DNA from: Gamsiella multidivaricata
Taxonomy: Eukaryota > Mortierellomycota > Mortierellomycetes > Mortierellales > Mortierellaceae
DNA length: 64,000 nt
Assembly (NCBI RefSeq): GCF_025024155.1
Contig: NW_026251800.1
Location: 1 to 64,000, forward strand
Reading direction: 5' to 3'
Below, one piece after another: positions 43,668 through 56,917 of the stretch. How positions within the stretch are numbered: position 1 is the stretch's first letter; every line of letters begins with the position of its first letter. A program made the translations under genes and the position numbers. The notes beneath the pieces were generated by a model. That model saw only the letters and a list, made by a program, of their open reading frames with translations. It ran no database searches and was not told the DNA's origin.

Positions 43668-46600
43668 CTACAGTTCATCATGGGCATTTGAGCCATTCTG
43701 GTGCTCTGCTTTTGAACTTGGAGCAGCCTGCTGCTCAAGAGTCGCATCGCCTTCCGCCTCCTTCTCCGATACGGATTCTGCTCCACCTTGGTTCACCTCC
43801 CCCACAACCTCCATATGTTCCCCTTCCTTGTTCATATTGCTGCTGCGATCTTCCTCAGCATTAATTTTCTCTACTGAGTGGTCATCGCGCTCCTTGGGCT
43901 GAGAGTGTCTTGAGGATTGCTCCTCCTCTGGTGCACTCGTCTGACTGGTGGGGACAGGAATCTGCTCTCTATGTTCCTCCTCTGTCGGTGCCGCCGTCGC
44001 CTCGACAATGGGCTTTTCTTCCGCGACGACTTCCACTGGCTCCACAGGGACCTCATTCGTGGTCGGAGCCTGCTCATCCTGCTCAGAGGCTTCTGTGGGA
44101 CGGTCCATAAACTCTGGTGTCGACTCGACCGTGCTGGATGAAGGTTCTGCTGGGGACTCTGAAGTCACCTCCGGTTGTGTGACAGAAATATGTTCGCCCT
44201 CTGATGCCAAACTAGGATCGGCCTGTGTTTCTGTGGACGCTACTGGCTCAGGGATGGGTTCTTCGGCCGGCTCTACATGAGTGGGTTCCTCCGGTTTGGT
44301 CTCATCAGGCTGGACGATCTTTCGATCCTCGCTATTTTCATTGCGCTCGCTGACATCTTCATGTACATTCTTCATAGAGTCCTTAAAGGTTGCGATCCGG
44401 TTGATAATGTCTTCATCCAGGGGCCTTTTCTCGTTGTGGCTGTAATCATCGCTATCCCTGCCGTTCGTTTCCAAACCTTGGTGCTGCTCAGTCTGAGATC
44501 CCTCCGATTCCTTTTGCTCCTGCTCATTAGTTTCCGTAGCCAGCTCCACTATCTTCTCCGCTTGATGTTGGACAGCTTCTACAATAGGCGCCACGTGCTC
44601 CAGAACAGCTTCCTTCACATCCGCAATGTCTTCCCGAACAGCCTGCACAATCTTCTCCAGTCTATCGCCAACGTCTTCTTTCACAGTGTCGATTGTACTC
44701 TCGAGGTTTTCTGTGAACTGGTTCTGGCCGTCTAGTGACACCACTTGCTCAGATACATGCACCGGTTGCCTCGAAATCCTATCCACTTCAGGTACCTCGT
44801 TTTGAGGCATTTCTTGTTCATTTTTGAGTGCCTGCTTAGCACCTTTCGATGATTCAGGCTTGAAGGGGTACGGCAAGATGGAGATAACCTAGTGAGCATT
44901 ATAAGTATTAGTATTCGTCACACAGTAAATCAAGGGGGTTTGGTCACTAATTCTCCCTTACCCTGTCCTTGGCGTTGTCCACATGTTTTTTGGCGGTAGC
45001 ATCGTAAACACGTCCAGCTGCAGATGCAGCGCCTTGAACAACAGGGTCTGCCACCTTGAGGTAGATACGATGACTCTGTCGAGCAACAGGCTTGACATAG
45101 CGGTCAACATGGGTTCCCAAGTAAGTATTATAATAAGGTGCGAACAAGGGCTTTGCGAGACCACTAATGCCGTTAGTAGCCTTGCAATAAAGACCTCTGA
45201 CACCTGCCGCGTCCTGCCCGCAGTTGAAGACTGCAGTGTAGCCAAAATAGATCAATCCTCCTCGAATCGCCCATGTCTTCAAAGTCTTTGCTGCAGAGGG
45301 GAAAGGCTATACAGTTTGAAACGAAAACATGCGTATGAGTATATTAAAGTGAGTACAAACATCCAGAATATAGTAATAAAGACAGATAGACTGCTCTACC
45401 TTCTGGCCAGATGCACTAAGGATAGCAGGCCCTTTCTGGCCATGCAACTTGGGAGACGGAGGCGACTATAGCATAGAAAGATGCACAAACACGTAAGTCA
45501 AGATGACAGAATTCAATAAATCGCTACGTTCGCAGTGGATTTCATTCTCCTCATACCATGGCGTTCGCGCTGGGAGGGCTGCCGGCTTTTGATGCATTAA
45601 TTTCGCCCGCGACAAGTCGCTTCTGTAATCCAGCTTCCCTGGGTCGAACACTACTTGACGCCGCGTTAGCTCCCTGAGGCACCATGGATGTTGCGACGGA
45701 CGAATGTCCCACCGACGATTCATCGCCGCGCTGCGAGAAGGGCTGCGATAGCGTGGGTTGGCCAGTCTGGCTGTACATGACTGGCGCTTGAGAAGGTCGC
45801 TCAGGTGGAACATACGGCGTAAACACTTTGTTACCCGGAGGAGGTCGCACACGGGGTTTAAGTGAGCCTGCTGGCGGAAAAGCGCTTGCAGGAGGGGAAG
45901 AAGGGTTGTTAGATGGCTGAGCAATCCGTGCTGGACCAGAGCCCATAGAATTTGACAGCTGTCTTGGTAGTCCTCGAGGTGGTCCCGTTGGAGGACCTCC
46001 TGCAGCTGTTGGTGGGGATTGATCGATAACAGGCTGGGTGGTGGGCGCTTTGGAAGGTGCCGATGGAGGCACTACAGGTTTACTACCCCCTTCGATATCG
46101 TCATCTTTGAAGCCATCGTCATCTATATCGAAGAGCGGCTCATCAGGTTCGACTAATGGAAATACTTCAGGCTCAGGCGATCTGAAGGGCTGTGGTGGCT
46201 GTTGCTGTTGCTGTTGCTGTTGCTTTTGCTGCTGCTGATGTTGAACAGGAGATCTTGGAGGCACTCCTGGTGTTGGACCCAGCACTTTGATCTCGGCAGC
46301 CCCCAGCGGCTTCTGTCCTGGTGATGTAGGGACGAAATTTGGTCGCGGTGAAGGCGGCTGTAATGCGTTTCCAGCTTGTCCGTGGTGTTGCTGCTGGCCG
46401 GCTCCATGTCCAGGGAAATGCTGAGGGTTAGGTGGGAGAGCATGTTGTTGTTGAGGTGAGAGCTTTTGCTGGCGCAGGCGCTCGCCATTTGACACTCTCT
46501 GGTCCGCCACTGGCTGATGTTCTTTCTCAGTACGGGCCTGGTACACAGAAGGGTTTGGGGCGTGATCCTTGGATCCGCTAGGTTCACTAGGATGAGGCTG

Positions 46601-47090
46601 TGGGGACGACAACTGTTGCTGCTGCTGCTGTTGTGAAGGCTGTCCATGGTGAGGAGGTGCAGGGCGCTGTGGCTGTCGCTGTGTAGGAGTCAAGTTTTGT
46701 GGGGTCTGTGGTTGTCCATGGCTTTGAAGATGCGCTGGATGGTTTGGTGGGGCCTGTTGCCGCATTTGGTCTAAAATTGGTCTGGCGCCAGAAGGTCGTT
46801 GCTGCACCTGCTGAGGTCTTTGCTGCTGCTGACCGCCATTGGGCTCACTTGGACTGAGTGTCGGCATTTCCAACTGCACGGAAGTCCCTGGGCTGGCGTG
46901 TTGAAGAGGGGCTTGACCTTGGGGAATCGCCTGGGGTGGCCTGGGTCTTGACTGCTGCTGCACTATGGGTCCGGGAGGCCGAACAGTAACAGGTTGATGT
47001 GCTTGCACAGGAGATCCATGTCCAGGGGCAGGACGGACGCCAGGTTGCAGAGAAAGATGTGGATGAGACATGGATGGCCTCATGACTGAC

Positions 47091-47155
<65 letters not shown>

Positions 47156-48076
47156 AGGAACAGAAGGATGTGCCTGGGTTCCGTGACCCTGTGGAGAGTA
47201 CTGCATAGGTTTGATCTGTGGCGATCGTGCCCCCGCACTAGGGGAAGGTGGTGTGAATCTGCTACCGCCCGGCTGCATGTTTGGTGCTCCTCCTGTCAAG
47301 TTTGGGTGAGAGGTAGATGGACGCAAGTTAGGTCCGCTTGACAATGACTGATGTGCCTGTAATGGGTACTGCTGCTGCTGTTGTTGCCCTAGATGCATCG
47401 GTGAGCGCAAAGGCTGAGTAGGTTGCGCTTGGGGCGATCCTGCTCCAGGCCTCAATTGACCTTGGCTTCCAGAATTAACAGAACCGAGCATTGGTTTTCC
47501 AGGGTGAGTAAATTGGGATGGCTGCTGACCACCCGGCGGAGGAGGGTGAGGCCGTGCCTGCTGCTGCTGTTGCTGCTGTTGCTGTTGAGGCGGCGGTCGC
47601 TGAGCAGGCACAGGTCCTGGAAAGACACCAGGAGGACGCACTGGGCCGGACACTCCCTGTTGGACACCTGGCTGTGTCGGCTGCTGCATAGACCTGGCGT
47701 TTGGGTTGATGGGGGAATGCTGTTGTCCCGTGAAGTTATTAGGGTCCTGCTTCTGAAAGGGACTCAAGATTGGTGATCGGCCAGCCTGAGAGCTACCCTG
47801 CATCGGCGGCTGAAGCTGCTGTTGTTGCTGTTGCGGCGGTGGTCGTTGGTTGGGTGGATATGGTGGGCGCACGTTCAAGCCCATGCTACTGTTTCCGGGT
47901 GAGGCAGGTGGCCGCGTCTGAATGTTGACAGGAGGGCCGTTCCTAGGGATGGGTCCACCTAGGATGGTTGGTGCCAACGGGCAAGCAGAGGGCTAGGTTA
48001 ATAAATGAAAGAGGGATAGATCGATCTGGCAGACAGGGACAGATACTCTCTTTGTACCTGGGATGTTTGGATCCAT
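43668..48076 (-). CDS. Pro/Gln-rich protein with a hydrophobic segment and amphipathic-helix tail (1365 residues)
   Basis: Five exons (48076-48047, 47992-45557, 45465-45400, 45306-44962, 44888-43668) join in frame. I do not recognise the family. Residues 11 to about 820 are dominated by Pro, Gln, Gly, Ser and His, with a Gln tract of about 22 (DNA 47091-47153). After that comes a compact, different-looking part: RGGLIYFGYTAVFNCGQ near residue 859, then YYNTYLGTHVDRYVKPVARQ and VVQGAASAAGRVYDATAKKH. The last about 400 residues are acidic with a run of amphipathic helix (DVGDRLEKIVQAVREDIADV and onwards), resembling perilipin-like lipid-surface helices. No in-frame ATG occurs in the two middle exons, so they need the upstream Pro/Gln-rich exon; this supports one gene rather than two. 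The first-exon donor (GTATCT) is the least certain join. Confidence 0.65.
47091..47153 (-). repeat. Poly-glutamine CAA/CAG tract
   Basis: An alternating CAACAG pattern on minus codes for about 21-22 consecutive Gln in the Pro/Gln-rich protein. Its near-perfect 6-bp period suggests length variation between strains. Confidence 0.9.
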
Positions 48077-48669
48077 GGCGTGTATAATCCGCTCGTCTTA
48101 GGGTTCTGAGGTTCGATGGGTTTCTGACGAAAGAGTGGAGCCCGGCTGGCGCTTGGTTGGGATGACGAAGAAGGAAAGGATACGGATCAAGTTGGGACGC
48201 GACTTTTACGGCAACGAATGAATCCTAGCGCGTTGTGGTATCCCTGGTTGCTGAAGAATGGCGGATCGAAAAGACGGGATGCGAGGGCCACGGAACCAAG
48301 AAGGAGAGGGAAGAAAAAATGGGAGGAGTGCTGGATGGATGGGGAAAGATGACGGATGATTGCGATGATATGATGTCTGCGTCTCTTACTTGGATGCGGT
48401 GCTCAGTTGTTCTCAAGCGTACAGGGAGGGCGCTGCACGGAATGTGCCACGTCACAGCGATCATCATCAATGCTCCCATGTGCGGCTGACTTACTGCAAA
48501 AAGGCCTGAGTACTTTTCCCGCTCCTTTATCCTTTTCATTTCTCCTTGATTCCCACATACAGCGTTTATTTACAATGGTAAAAGACCATGGAGGATCAAA
48601 ACTACGTAGTGTTGTATTTATGGGCACAGGAATGGCTACCAAAAAAAAAAAAAAAAGGAACAAAGGCTG
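48077..48669. other. Intergenic region between the Pro/Gln-rich and F-box genes
   Basis: This holds the promoter of the Pro/Gln-rich gene and the 3' flank of the next minus-strand gene. TTTATT at 48565-48570 is a candidate minus-strand poly(A) signal, about 100 bp beyond the F-box stop. An A-run lies at about 48641-48656. No gene is seen. Confidence 0.5.
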
Positions 48670-50238
48670 TTAGCCAAGAACAAGATGTGGGCGTTGGCGT
48701 CGAAAATAGCGGAACCATGGGGCTGGCAACGATCCGGACTCGAACCGGACGCGCTTCAGCTTTGGCCATGCCTCGACCAGCCAGCGAATCTCATCGTCTC
48801 CCAGGACAGTTTGCAAGTGCTTGACCCTGAACGACTCCAGATTCCCCAGCTTCTCCATTTTTGATAGCCCCGCTTCTAGCTGCAACACCAAGTTGGCACC
48901 TCCAATGGCCAGATCCTGAAGGCTCTCCAGGCGACTCAGCTGGCTGAACATCATTGTATGGTTCCCCTGGACAGATCCTCGCGGCCGTGTCATGTTGATT
49001 CCAATCATAATCAGGGTTTCTAGCTGTGTGCATGCCCATGGGGACTCTGGTCGGAAGATTGTCGCTGATATGACGTCCAAAGTGGAGATGTCCAAGAAGT
49101 TTAATCCTTTGCAAGTCTCTAGTAGTCGCAATAATCCCTCGTCCGTGATCTGTGCACACCAGGCCAGGTTCAAACTAACCACCTTCGGGCAGTAAATAGC
49201 GAGAGCTTCCAACGAGGCATCACCAATGTGGGTTCCACTCATATTTACCCTCTCCAGCTCTGGGCATGTGTGGATGAGGGCGAGAAGTGCCTCGCCGCTG
49301 ACGCACTTGCAAGATTCCATGTTGAGGTGGGTAATGTGTTTATACACGTCCATGAGAGGAAGCAGGTCGTCCTTTGACAATATCGAGTGAAGATTCCTAG
49401 CCAGAGAGAGCTCCTTGATGTTGGGCGCATTGAGAAGGATGTTCTTGATCAAACTGCCAGGAGGGGAGGATCTGGTCAGCGCCAGAGACTTGATGTTCAG
49501 CGGAACCGAGCCCAAACTGTTGAGTGTAACTCTGTCCAGACGAACATCCTCCAATGTTAGATGCTCCAGTAAGGGACAGGACTGTAACAATGTCACGAGG
49601 GAAGACTCGTCGATATGGATCATGTTCTTGAGCTCCAGCCGCTTCAATCCCGCTAGTCCTGCGATGTGCAAGAGCGCACGAGAAGTAAGAGACCTGCAGC
49701 TAAAGAGATACAGCGACGAAACCTTGGGCGAGTTCCGAAGAACGTCTTCTAGTTTCTCGTCTGTTGCCAGTGTCCAGTTCAGGTGAAGTTCCTGTAGGTT
49801 GGTGCAGACGCGGGCGATCATATCCAAGTCGGCATTGTAGTTTTCGTGGAGCTCGACGATATAGTGTCCATAGCGCTCGAACTCTGGGAGGAAGGAGTCT
49901 GTCCACATATAACACTTCCATTGGATGGAGGACCAAAGAGCCCTGATGCTAGCGCGGTAGAATATCCGCGAGACAGAGACGCAGCTGTGGAGCGAGTGCT
50001 TGTCGAGATACGAGACAATCTCGTAGAGGACCTCTTCGATGTCCAGGGGTGAAGTCGGGGCAGCAAGCGGGGACGGAGGGGACGGAGGGGACGGAGGGGA
50101 CGGGGGCTTCTCAGCCTTATATGGCATCTGCTCTTGTTGTTGTAGTTCCCGCTCCAGGTCCTGATGCGGTTCCTGCCGTAGCGGTGGTGATAGTTGCTTA
50201 GACGATAGCGAGGACAGGCTTATGGGAGCGCTTGTCAT
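48670..50238 (-). CDS. F-box/LRR protein (522 residues)
   Basis: A single exon runs from ATG 50238 to the stop at 48670. A Gln/Pro-rich leader contains a perfect SPPSPPSPP repeat. The F-box follows at about residues 63-105 (PLDIEEVLYEIVSYLDKHSL and CVSVSRIFYRASIRALWSSI), then about twelve leucine-rich repeats such as LQELHLNWT, LKRLELKNMIHIDESSL, LEHLTLEDVRL, THLNMESCKCVSGEALLAL, LERVNMSGTHIGDASLEAL and VVSLNLAWCAQITDEGLLRL. These resemble the Cys-containing LRRs of Grr1/Skp2-type SCF substrate receptors. The protein probably recruits an unknown substrate to an SCF ubiquitin ligase. It is a much better LRR match than the gene at 16715-18604. Confidence 0.85.
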   Translation of the reverse strand: MTSAPISLSSLSSKQLSPPLRQEPHQDLERELQQQEQMPYKAEKPPSPPSPPSPPSPLAAPTSPLDIEEVLYEIVSYLDKHSLHSCVSVSRIFYRASIRALWSSIQWKCYMWTDSFLPEFERYGHYIVELHENYNADLDMIARVCTNLQELHLNWTLATDEKLEDVLRNSPKVSSLYLFSCRSLTSRALLHIAGLAGLKRLELKNMIHIDESSLVTLLQSCPLLEHLTLEDVRLDRVTLNSLGSVPLNIKSLALTRSSPPGSLIKNILLNAPNIKELSLARNLHSILSKDDLLPLMDVYKHITHLNMESCKCVSGEALLALIHTCPELERVNMSGTHIGDASLEALAIYCPKVVSLNLAWCAQITDEGLLRLLETCKGLNFLDISTLDVISATIFRPESPWACTQLETLIMIGINMTRPRGSVQGNHTMMFSQLSRLESLQDLAIGGANLVLQLEAGLSKMEKLGNLESFRVKHLQTVLGDDEIRWLVEAWPKLKRVRFESGSLPAPWFRYFRRQRPHLVLG

Positions 50239-51644
50239 AATGATAATAATGAGATGTGTGAAAGAAAAATGCTGCCCGCCTGCAATGCATTATGAACCAG
50301 ACCAACTATCACCTGACAATCCTGTTCGTTTCACAGAGGCATTCCGCCTCGACCAATAAAATCGCTTTTTCGCACGGCGACCATAATTTCGGCGCGTCTA
50401 AAGAAGCTGTAGAACGCTGGAGGAACGCGTTTTAATATTGTATGTTGTGGGTAGGATGGAGAAGGACGTTCGTAATCGAGATCGCAACATTAGGAATGTT
50501 CTGTCATCAGCTACGGCCTTGGGGTCAGCTATTTGATATTTATCAAAACACGGAAGATTTACATGCACACAATGCAGGGACTTATCACTTTTGGTGCGAG
50601 CCATATAGGGATACTCTTCGGGGGGCTAGAATACGATACAAGGGTCTACGTTATGGCATTAGGAGTTTTGCAATGAACGCAAATTCTCCTTGTAGGAGTA
50701 CTACCCCCCTTTTTTTGAGGGTGTCTCTTTGCATCTGCTGCCTATTAGGCTACATTTGGCTTCTTGGGAGGCCAATATTCGGATGGAATCCTCCCTTGAT
50801 GAACGAATCTGATGCTGCTGCCCCATACTAGTCGTCACCACTGTTATTAAAAGAAGAAAGCGGCAACAAATAGCCGGTTGCAGTTCTCGTAGATGTCTAT
50901 CCCTCTCCTATTCAATCTTGTATGGGCCGACCAAAGAGACGGGCTCCCTCTGCCTGCATCAAAAGACCGAGTATGGTCGGGTAGCGCCAGCAGCAAGGAG
51001 GTATCCTCAGACATTGCAAACGCAGACTCCTACCTCCCATCCTCCTTCTCTTCTCGAGTTGTGCATCAGATTCCGTTGTCTCTTCGATGTTGCTCTTTTT
51101 GAGCCCTCTCCTTGCGCGCAATCCCGTCATGTTCTCTAACAAGACTACAGAATGATACCTCAACCGCTCAAAAATATACTTAAGCTTGTCTCTCCTTGAA
51201 ATACATGGCTATATAGCTCACTTTCGTACTATAATAGCTTGACCGGTAAAAGGCCCCGTTCACAACAGACGGGGTCAGGAAGCATGGAACATCAAAGCAT
51301 TAGGGACCAAGCCGACGATACAGTTGAATCCTTCGAGTTTGAAGGCCATCGAGCAAAATAGCGTATGCTTTCGATCCTTTTCTTCGTTACATTTCATCTT
51401 CTTATTTGCCTTGAATGCATGCATTGACTCTCCTCTTCTTGCTCGCTAACAATCAAACGCGATCCCCATATCCTTTTAACACAGCTGGTACCTTAACCCA
51501 ACCCCTCCTCCTCTGACCGCTGCTACCTGTTCACTCCTTCCTTTTTGCACCATAATCATCTGCATTACAGTATTCATTCGACCGAGTCAGTTACTTCAGA
51601 CCGACAGGGCTTTGATTCTAGCATAATCCGCATAGCCAACAAAG
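50239..51644. other. Divergent intergenic region (1.4 kb)
   Basis: No gene is supported. An open frame on plus (50442-50831) has no conserved features. A short hairpin (GGCCCCGTT ... ACGGGG) lies near 51252-51282. The 200 bp before the disintegrin gene are pyrimidine-rich, as expected of a fungal promoter. Confidence 0.5.
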
Positions 51645-54006
<2,362 letters not shown>

Positions 54007-54556
54007 ATCGAGGGCGCCACATTTGGCATTTAAAAAAGAGTGGTTTGTAAATCATGTCGAGCAGATTTGTGGACAAAAAATATCAACAAAATATATGCTT
54101 GACCGTGCCCTGCTTCACTTGCCCGTTCACATACCATGGACACCCTCAAATGGGGCGCCCGCTCCTAAATCATACCTCACGAGTTGCAGATATAGTAGTT
54201 CATAGTTCATACTCAGCTCAGCCGAGCGGTTTGATTCCTAAATGAGCGAGCAGGGCGCAGATGGAGCTAGTATGCTATCCGGTTTATCGGCTTTCCGGGG
54301 CTGGCAGGCCTCTCCACATGTCGTCGCGAAGGATCTGACTGCCAACGGTAGAAGGCTGGTGCGTGATACCTTCCAAATAGAGGTGTTCTGAAGAATATTA
54401 CTCAGCACTGAGGGCTGGGGCGCTGTGAAAAAGTATCTACAGAACAGCGTTGGCATGTATCGTCTTTCGACACCTCGATAGATTCATACCTCCCATAGAC
54501 TAATGCAATGCAGTTTTAACGTGGTATTTGAAGCTATATAGCACACGATATCCCAC

Positions 54557-54628
54557 TACACACACACACACACATACACACACACCCTACACACACACAT
54601 ACACACACACCCCACACACACACACATA
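54557..54628 (+). repeat. CA-dinucleotide microsatellite
   Basis: About 70 bp of (CA)n are interrupted by CATA, CCCT and CCCC breaks. This is a simple-sequence repeat with no spacer structure. Confidence 0.95.
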
Positions 54629-54641
54629 CCGACCGAAATTA

Positions 54642-54874
54642 GGGAGACGGACTTTGACCATTGCTGGTATGGGTACATCGAGAGGGTGCCGTTTATTGCG
54701 CGTAAAGAGGACCAAGTACTTTACCTTGAATGGAGCAAGGAATTATGCGAGGGTGTTCTTTTGGCCAGAGGTATGCACCAGGATGGCACCTCGTATGATG
54801 GGTTGGCGTACGGTACTAAATTTAAAATATACCACGCGCGGTACAGGATCCTAGTCTGCGTGTGGATCAATTGA
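54642..54874 (+). pseudogene. Possible coding remnant
   Basis: A frame with mixed, protein-like composition (ETDFDHCWYGYIERVPFIAR and later EWSKELCEGVLLARGMHQDG) ends at TGA 54874. It sits alone after a microsatellite, has no plausible start and matches no family I know. It may be a decayed exon or chance. Confidence 0.15.
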
Positions 54875-55679
54875 TATAGCTGTTGTTGTTGTTGTTTGTC
54901 ATTATTGTTGCTCGTTGTAAATTAGGGTCGCAAGGTTTGACATCAACATGAACCATCCCCACTGTCCATCCTATAAACTAGGGATGGCACCAGGGCCCTA
55001 GAAAAATAAACAAAAGATGCCGCCTTGCAAGTTGGCAGGAAAAGGAATATAGGCACATGCACAGCGCGAGATCTTTGTAATGGAAATTAGATGGGTGTAG
55101 GTACCGCAGCTCTTTTCTTCGGTGCAATAAAAATATTTAATATGCTGACAACAACAAACACATCTACACACATGTCGATGCGAATTTGGGAGGGGGATAC
55201 CGGTGCATGTACCTTATTGTGCTGCATTGTATGCACACAAATAATCGGGCTTAATGATATTGGTCATTGCTATCCACTTCAATTGCTGCTTACTGAATAC
55301 GCGTTTTTGCAATCACACTATGCACTTTAGAGTGCGTGTCTACGGATAGACTGAATTCAATATAGCTCTGCATTTTTATTGTGCTCTCAAGTGATTGCTC
55401 TGTCTATAGGCTATAGTGTATTATGGGCCTACTGCGTAGACAAACAGGGTCCATCACGCCACTAATCTCCACGAACCTGCAGTCCGTTTAAGTCTTGTAG
55501 TTTCTTGCCCCACTCGTCCGCTCTTTGGACACTGTCTGAAGAAGAAGGAGCTTTACTCACCTGGCGTGCGCATTGTTGTTTTGTCCGCAGATGTAGACCC
55601 TATATTATGCGTGTATGCCTGGTAGAGTTAACGAGGGAGGAAAAGAAAATGAGGTACCCTGGCGCTCTTTGTTGTGTTC

Positions 55680-55860
55680 TTTTGCATCCTTTGTCCTCTC
55701 TCGTCCTCTCTCTCAATCGCATTCTCTCCCTTTTCTCTCCACATCCACCCTCCTCCCCCTCCCTCCTTCAACAGGTACCCCTCTCACCCTCTCACTCTCT
55801 CTCACCCTCTCTTCCTCCTTCTCTTCCTTCTCCTCCTCGCCCGTTGTCTACTCATTCAAA
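55680..55860 (+). repeat. Pyrimidine-rich (CT)n tract
   Basis: About 180 bp are almost entirely C and T on plus, with repeated CTCTC and CCTCC units, upstream of the giant gene. Confidence 0.8.
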
Positions 55861-56897
55861 AGCCAAAGGCAAGTAGCAGGAACCGCAACTGCAGTAGCCG
55901 CAGGAGCCACTTGTTCAGGACTACAGGGCTTCTCATTCCCCTTTCACCTCAATCCTTATACACATAAACACATACTCGCGAACATATAAGCGACATATCC
56001 ATGGACATCACCATCGACCACAGCCTCTAGCAACCCATGATTTCTTTGTTATGCACACGCGTTATCCCTTTTCCTCGTCAACATAAACCCTCTTCAGCAG
56101 CTACTGTATAGCGCCGCGTCCGTTTTACACACTCTTATTTTCCTTACCTTGTCAACAATACGCCTAATATCGACTTGATTTAACATCGTTCACGCCATCA
56201 GTCAAACACCTGTGAGTGTCCTAAGCACGTAACATCTATCCCCGATGGACATGCCCGTTCCCATTTCCATATCAATCAATGCCTTGACAAGACCTTTCCC
56301 CTCGCCATACATATCAACCATATATTCGCGTGTATCTCACTCAATGGAGTGGCGCCAGGGTGGATGTTCAGCTTCCTGTCGGTACTCTTTGAACAGAACA
56401 GAGTTTGCAAATAAGGATTTAGGCGCAGAAACGCGCACCAATGGCCCTTGCGGTCACCTTCCATTTTCGATTGCCTTATTGCCACCTCATTGGATGATCT
56501 GCCCTCCTCTTGCCGCGCTCTCATTTTACAAAATGTCAAATCCGCATGTCATATGAAAAACAAGCGAGCATGGCGGGCCAGCGGTTGTTGAGAGAGCTCT
56601 ATGACATCCAACTGGACTTCGCCCCAGCTTTAACGAGTTTATTGTGTGCTCAGTGTCCTGACGCCTCTTTTTTTTTTTTTTTCTTTTTTGGCAATGTACC
56701 TAAATACATGTGACCTATAGGGTAAAAGACATCACAGGAGTCGAGAACGATAGAAAGAAACAAAAAAAGAGAACGCGTCTGATCGCCCTTTCGCCCAACC
56801 CATAGGGAAAACGACTCTCAGGCCGGATCAGAAGGAACCATCACCGTAACCGAACCCTTCTATATCCCCTCCCTTCCTCTCCCAACACGCTCCACCT

Positions 56898-56910
56898 TAT
56901 ATATATATAA
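56898..56910 (+). promoter_or_regulatory. TATA-like element of the giant repeat-protein gene
   Basis: TTATATATATATAA lies just before the first ATG (56918). If it is the TATA box, transcription would start around 56930 or later. That would favour the second in-frame ATG at 56972 as the start codon. Confidence 0.35.
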
Positions 56911-56917
56911 TCCGTCA

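Larger units (their letters stand above)
54007..56917. other. Intergenic region (2.9 kb) before the giant repeat protein
   Basis: No gene is firmly supported. It holds a CA-repeat block (54557-54628), a 70-codon coding-like frame after it (54642-54874), a strongly pyrimidine-rich stretch (about 55680-55860) and a T-run near 56669-56682. The 1 kb next to the giant gene is probably its promoter and 5' UTR, with a TATA-like run just before the ATG. Confidence 0.5.

Noticed and set aside
48729..48775. tRNA T-arm-like sequence (GGTTCGAGTCCGGA on minus)
   Set aside because: It lies inside the last codons of the F-box/LRR gene and has no matching acceptor, D or anticodon stems.
54557..54628. Regular repeat that might suggest an array
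   Set aside because: It is a simple CA microsatellite with no unique spacers, not CRISPR.
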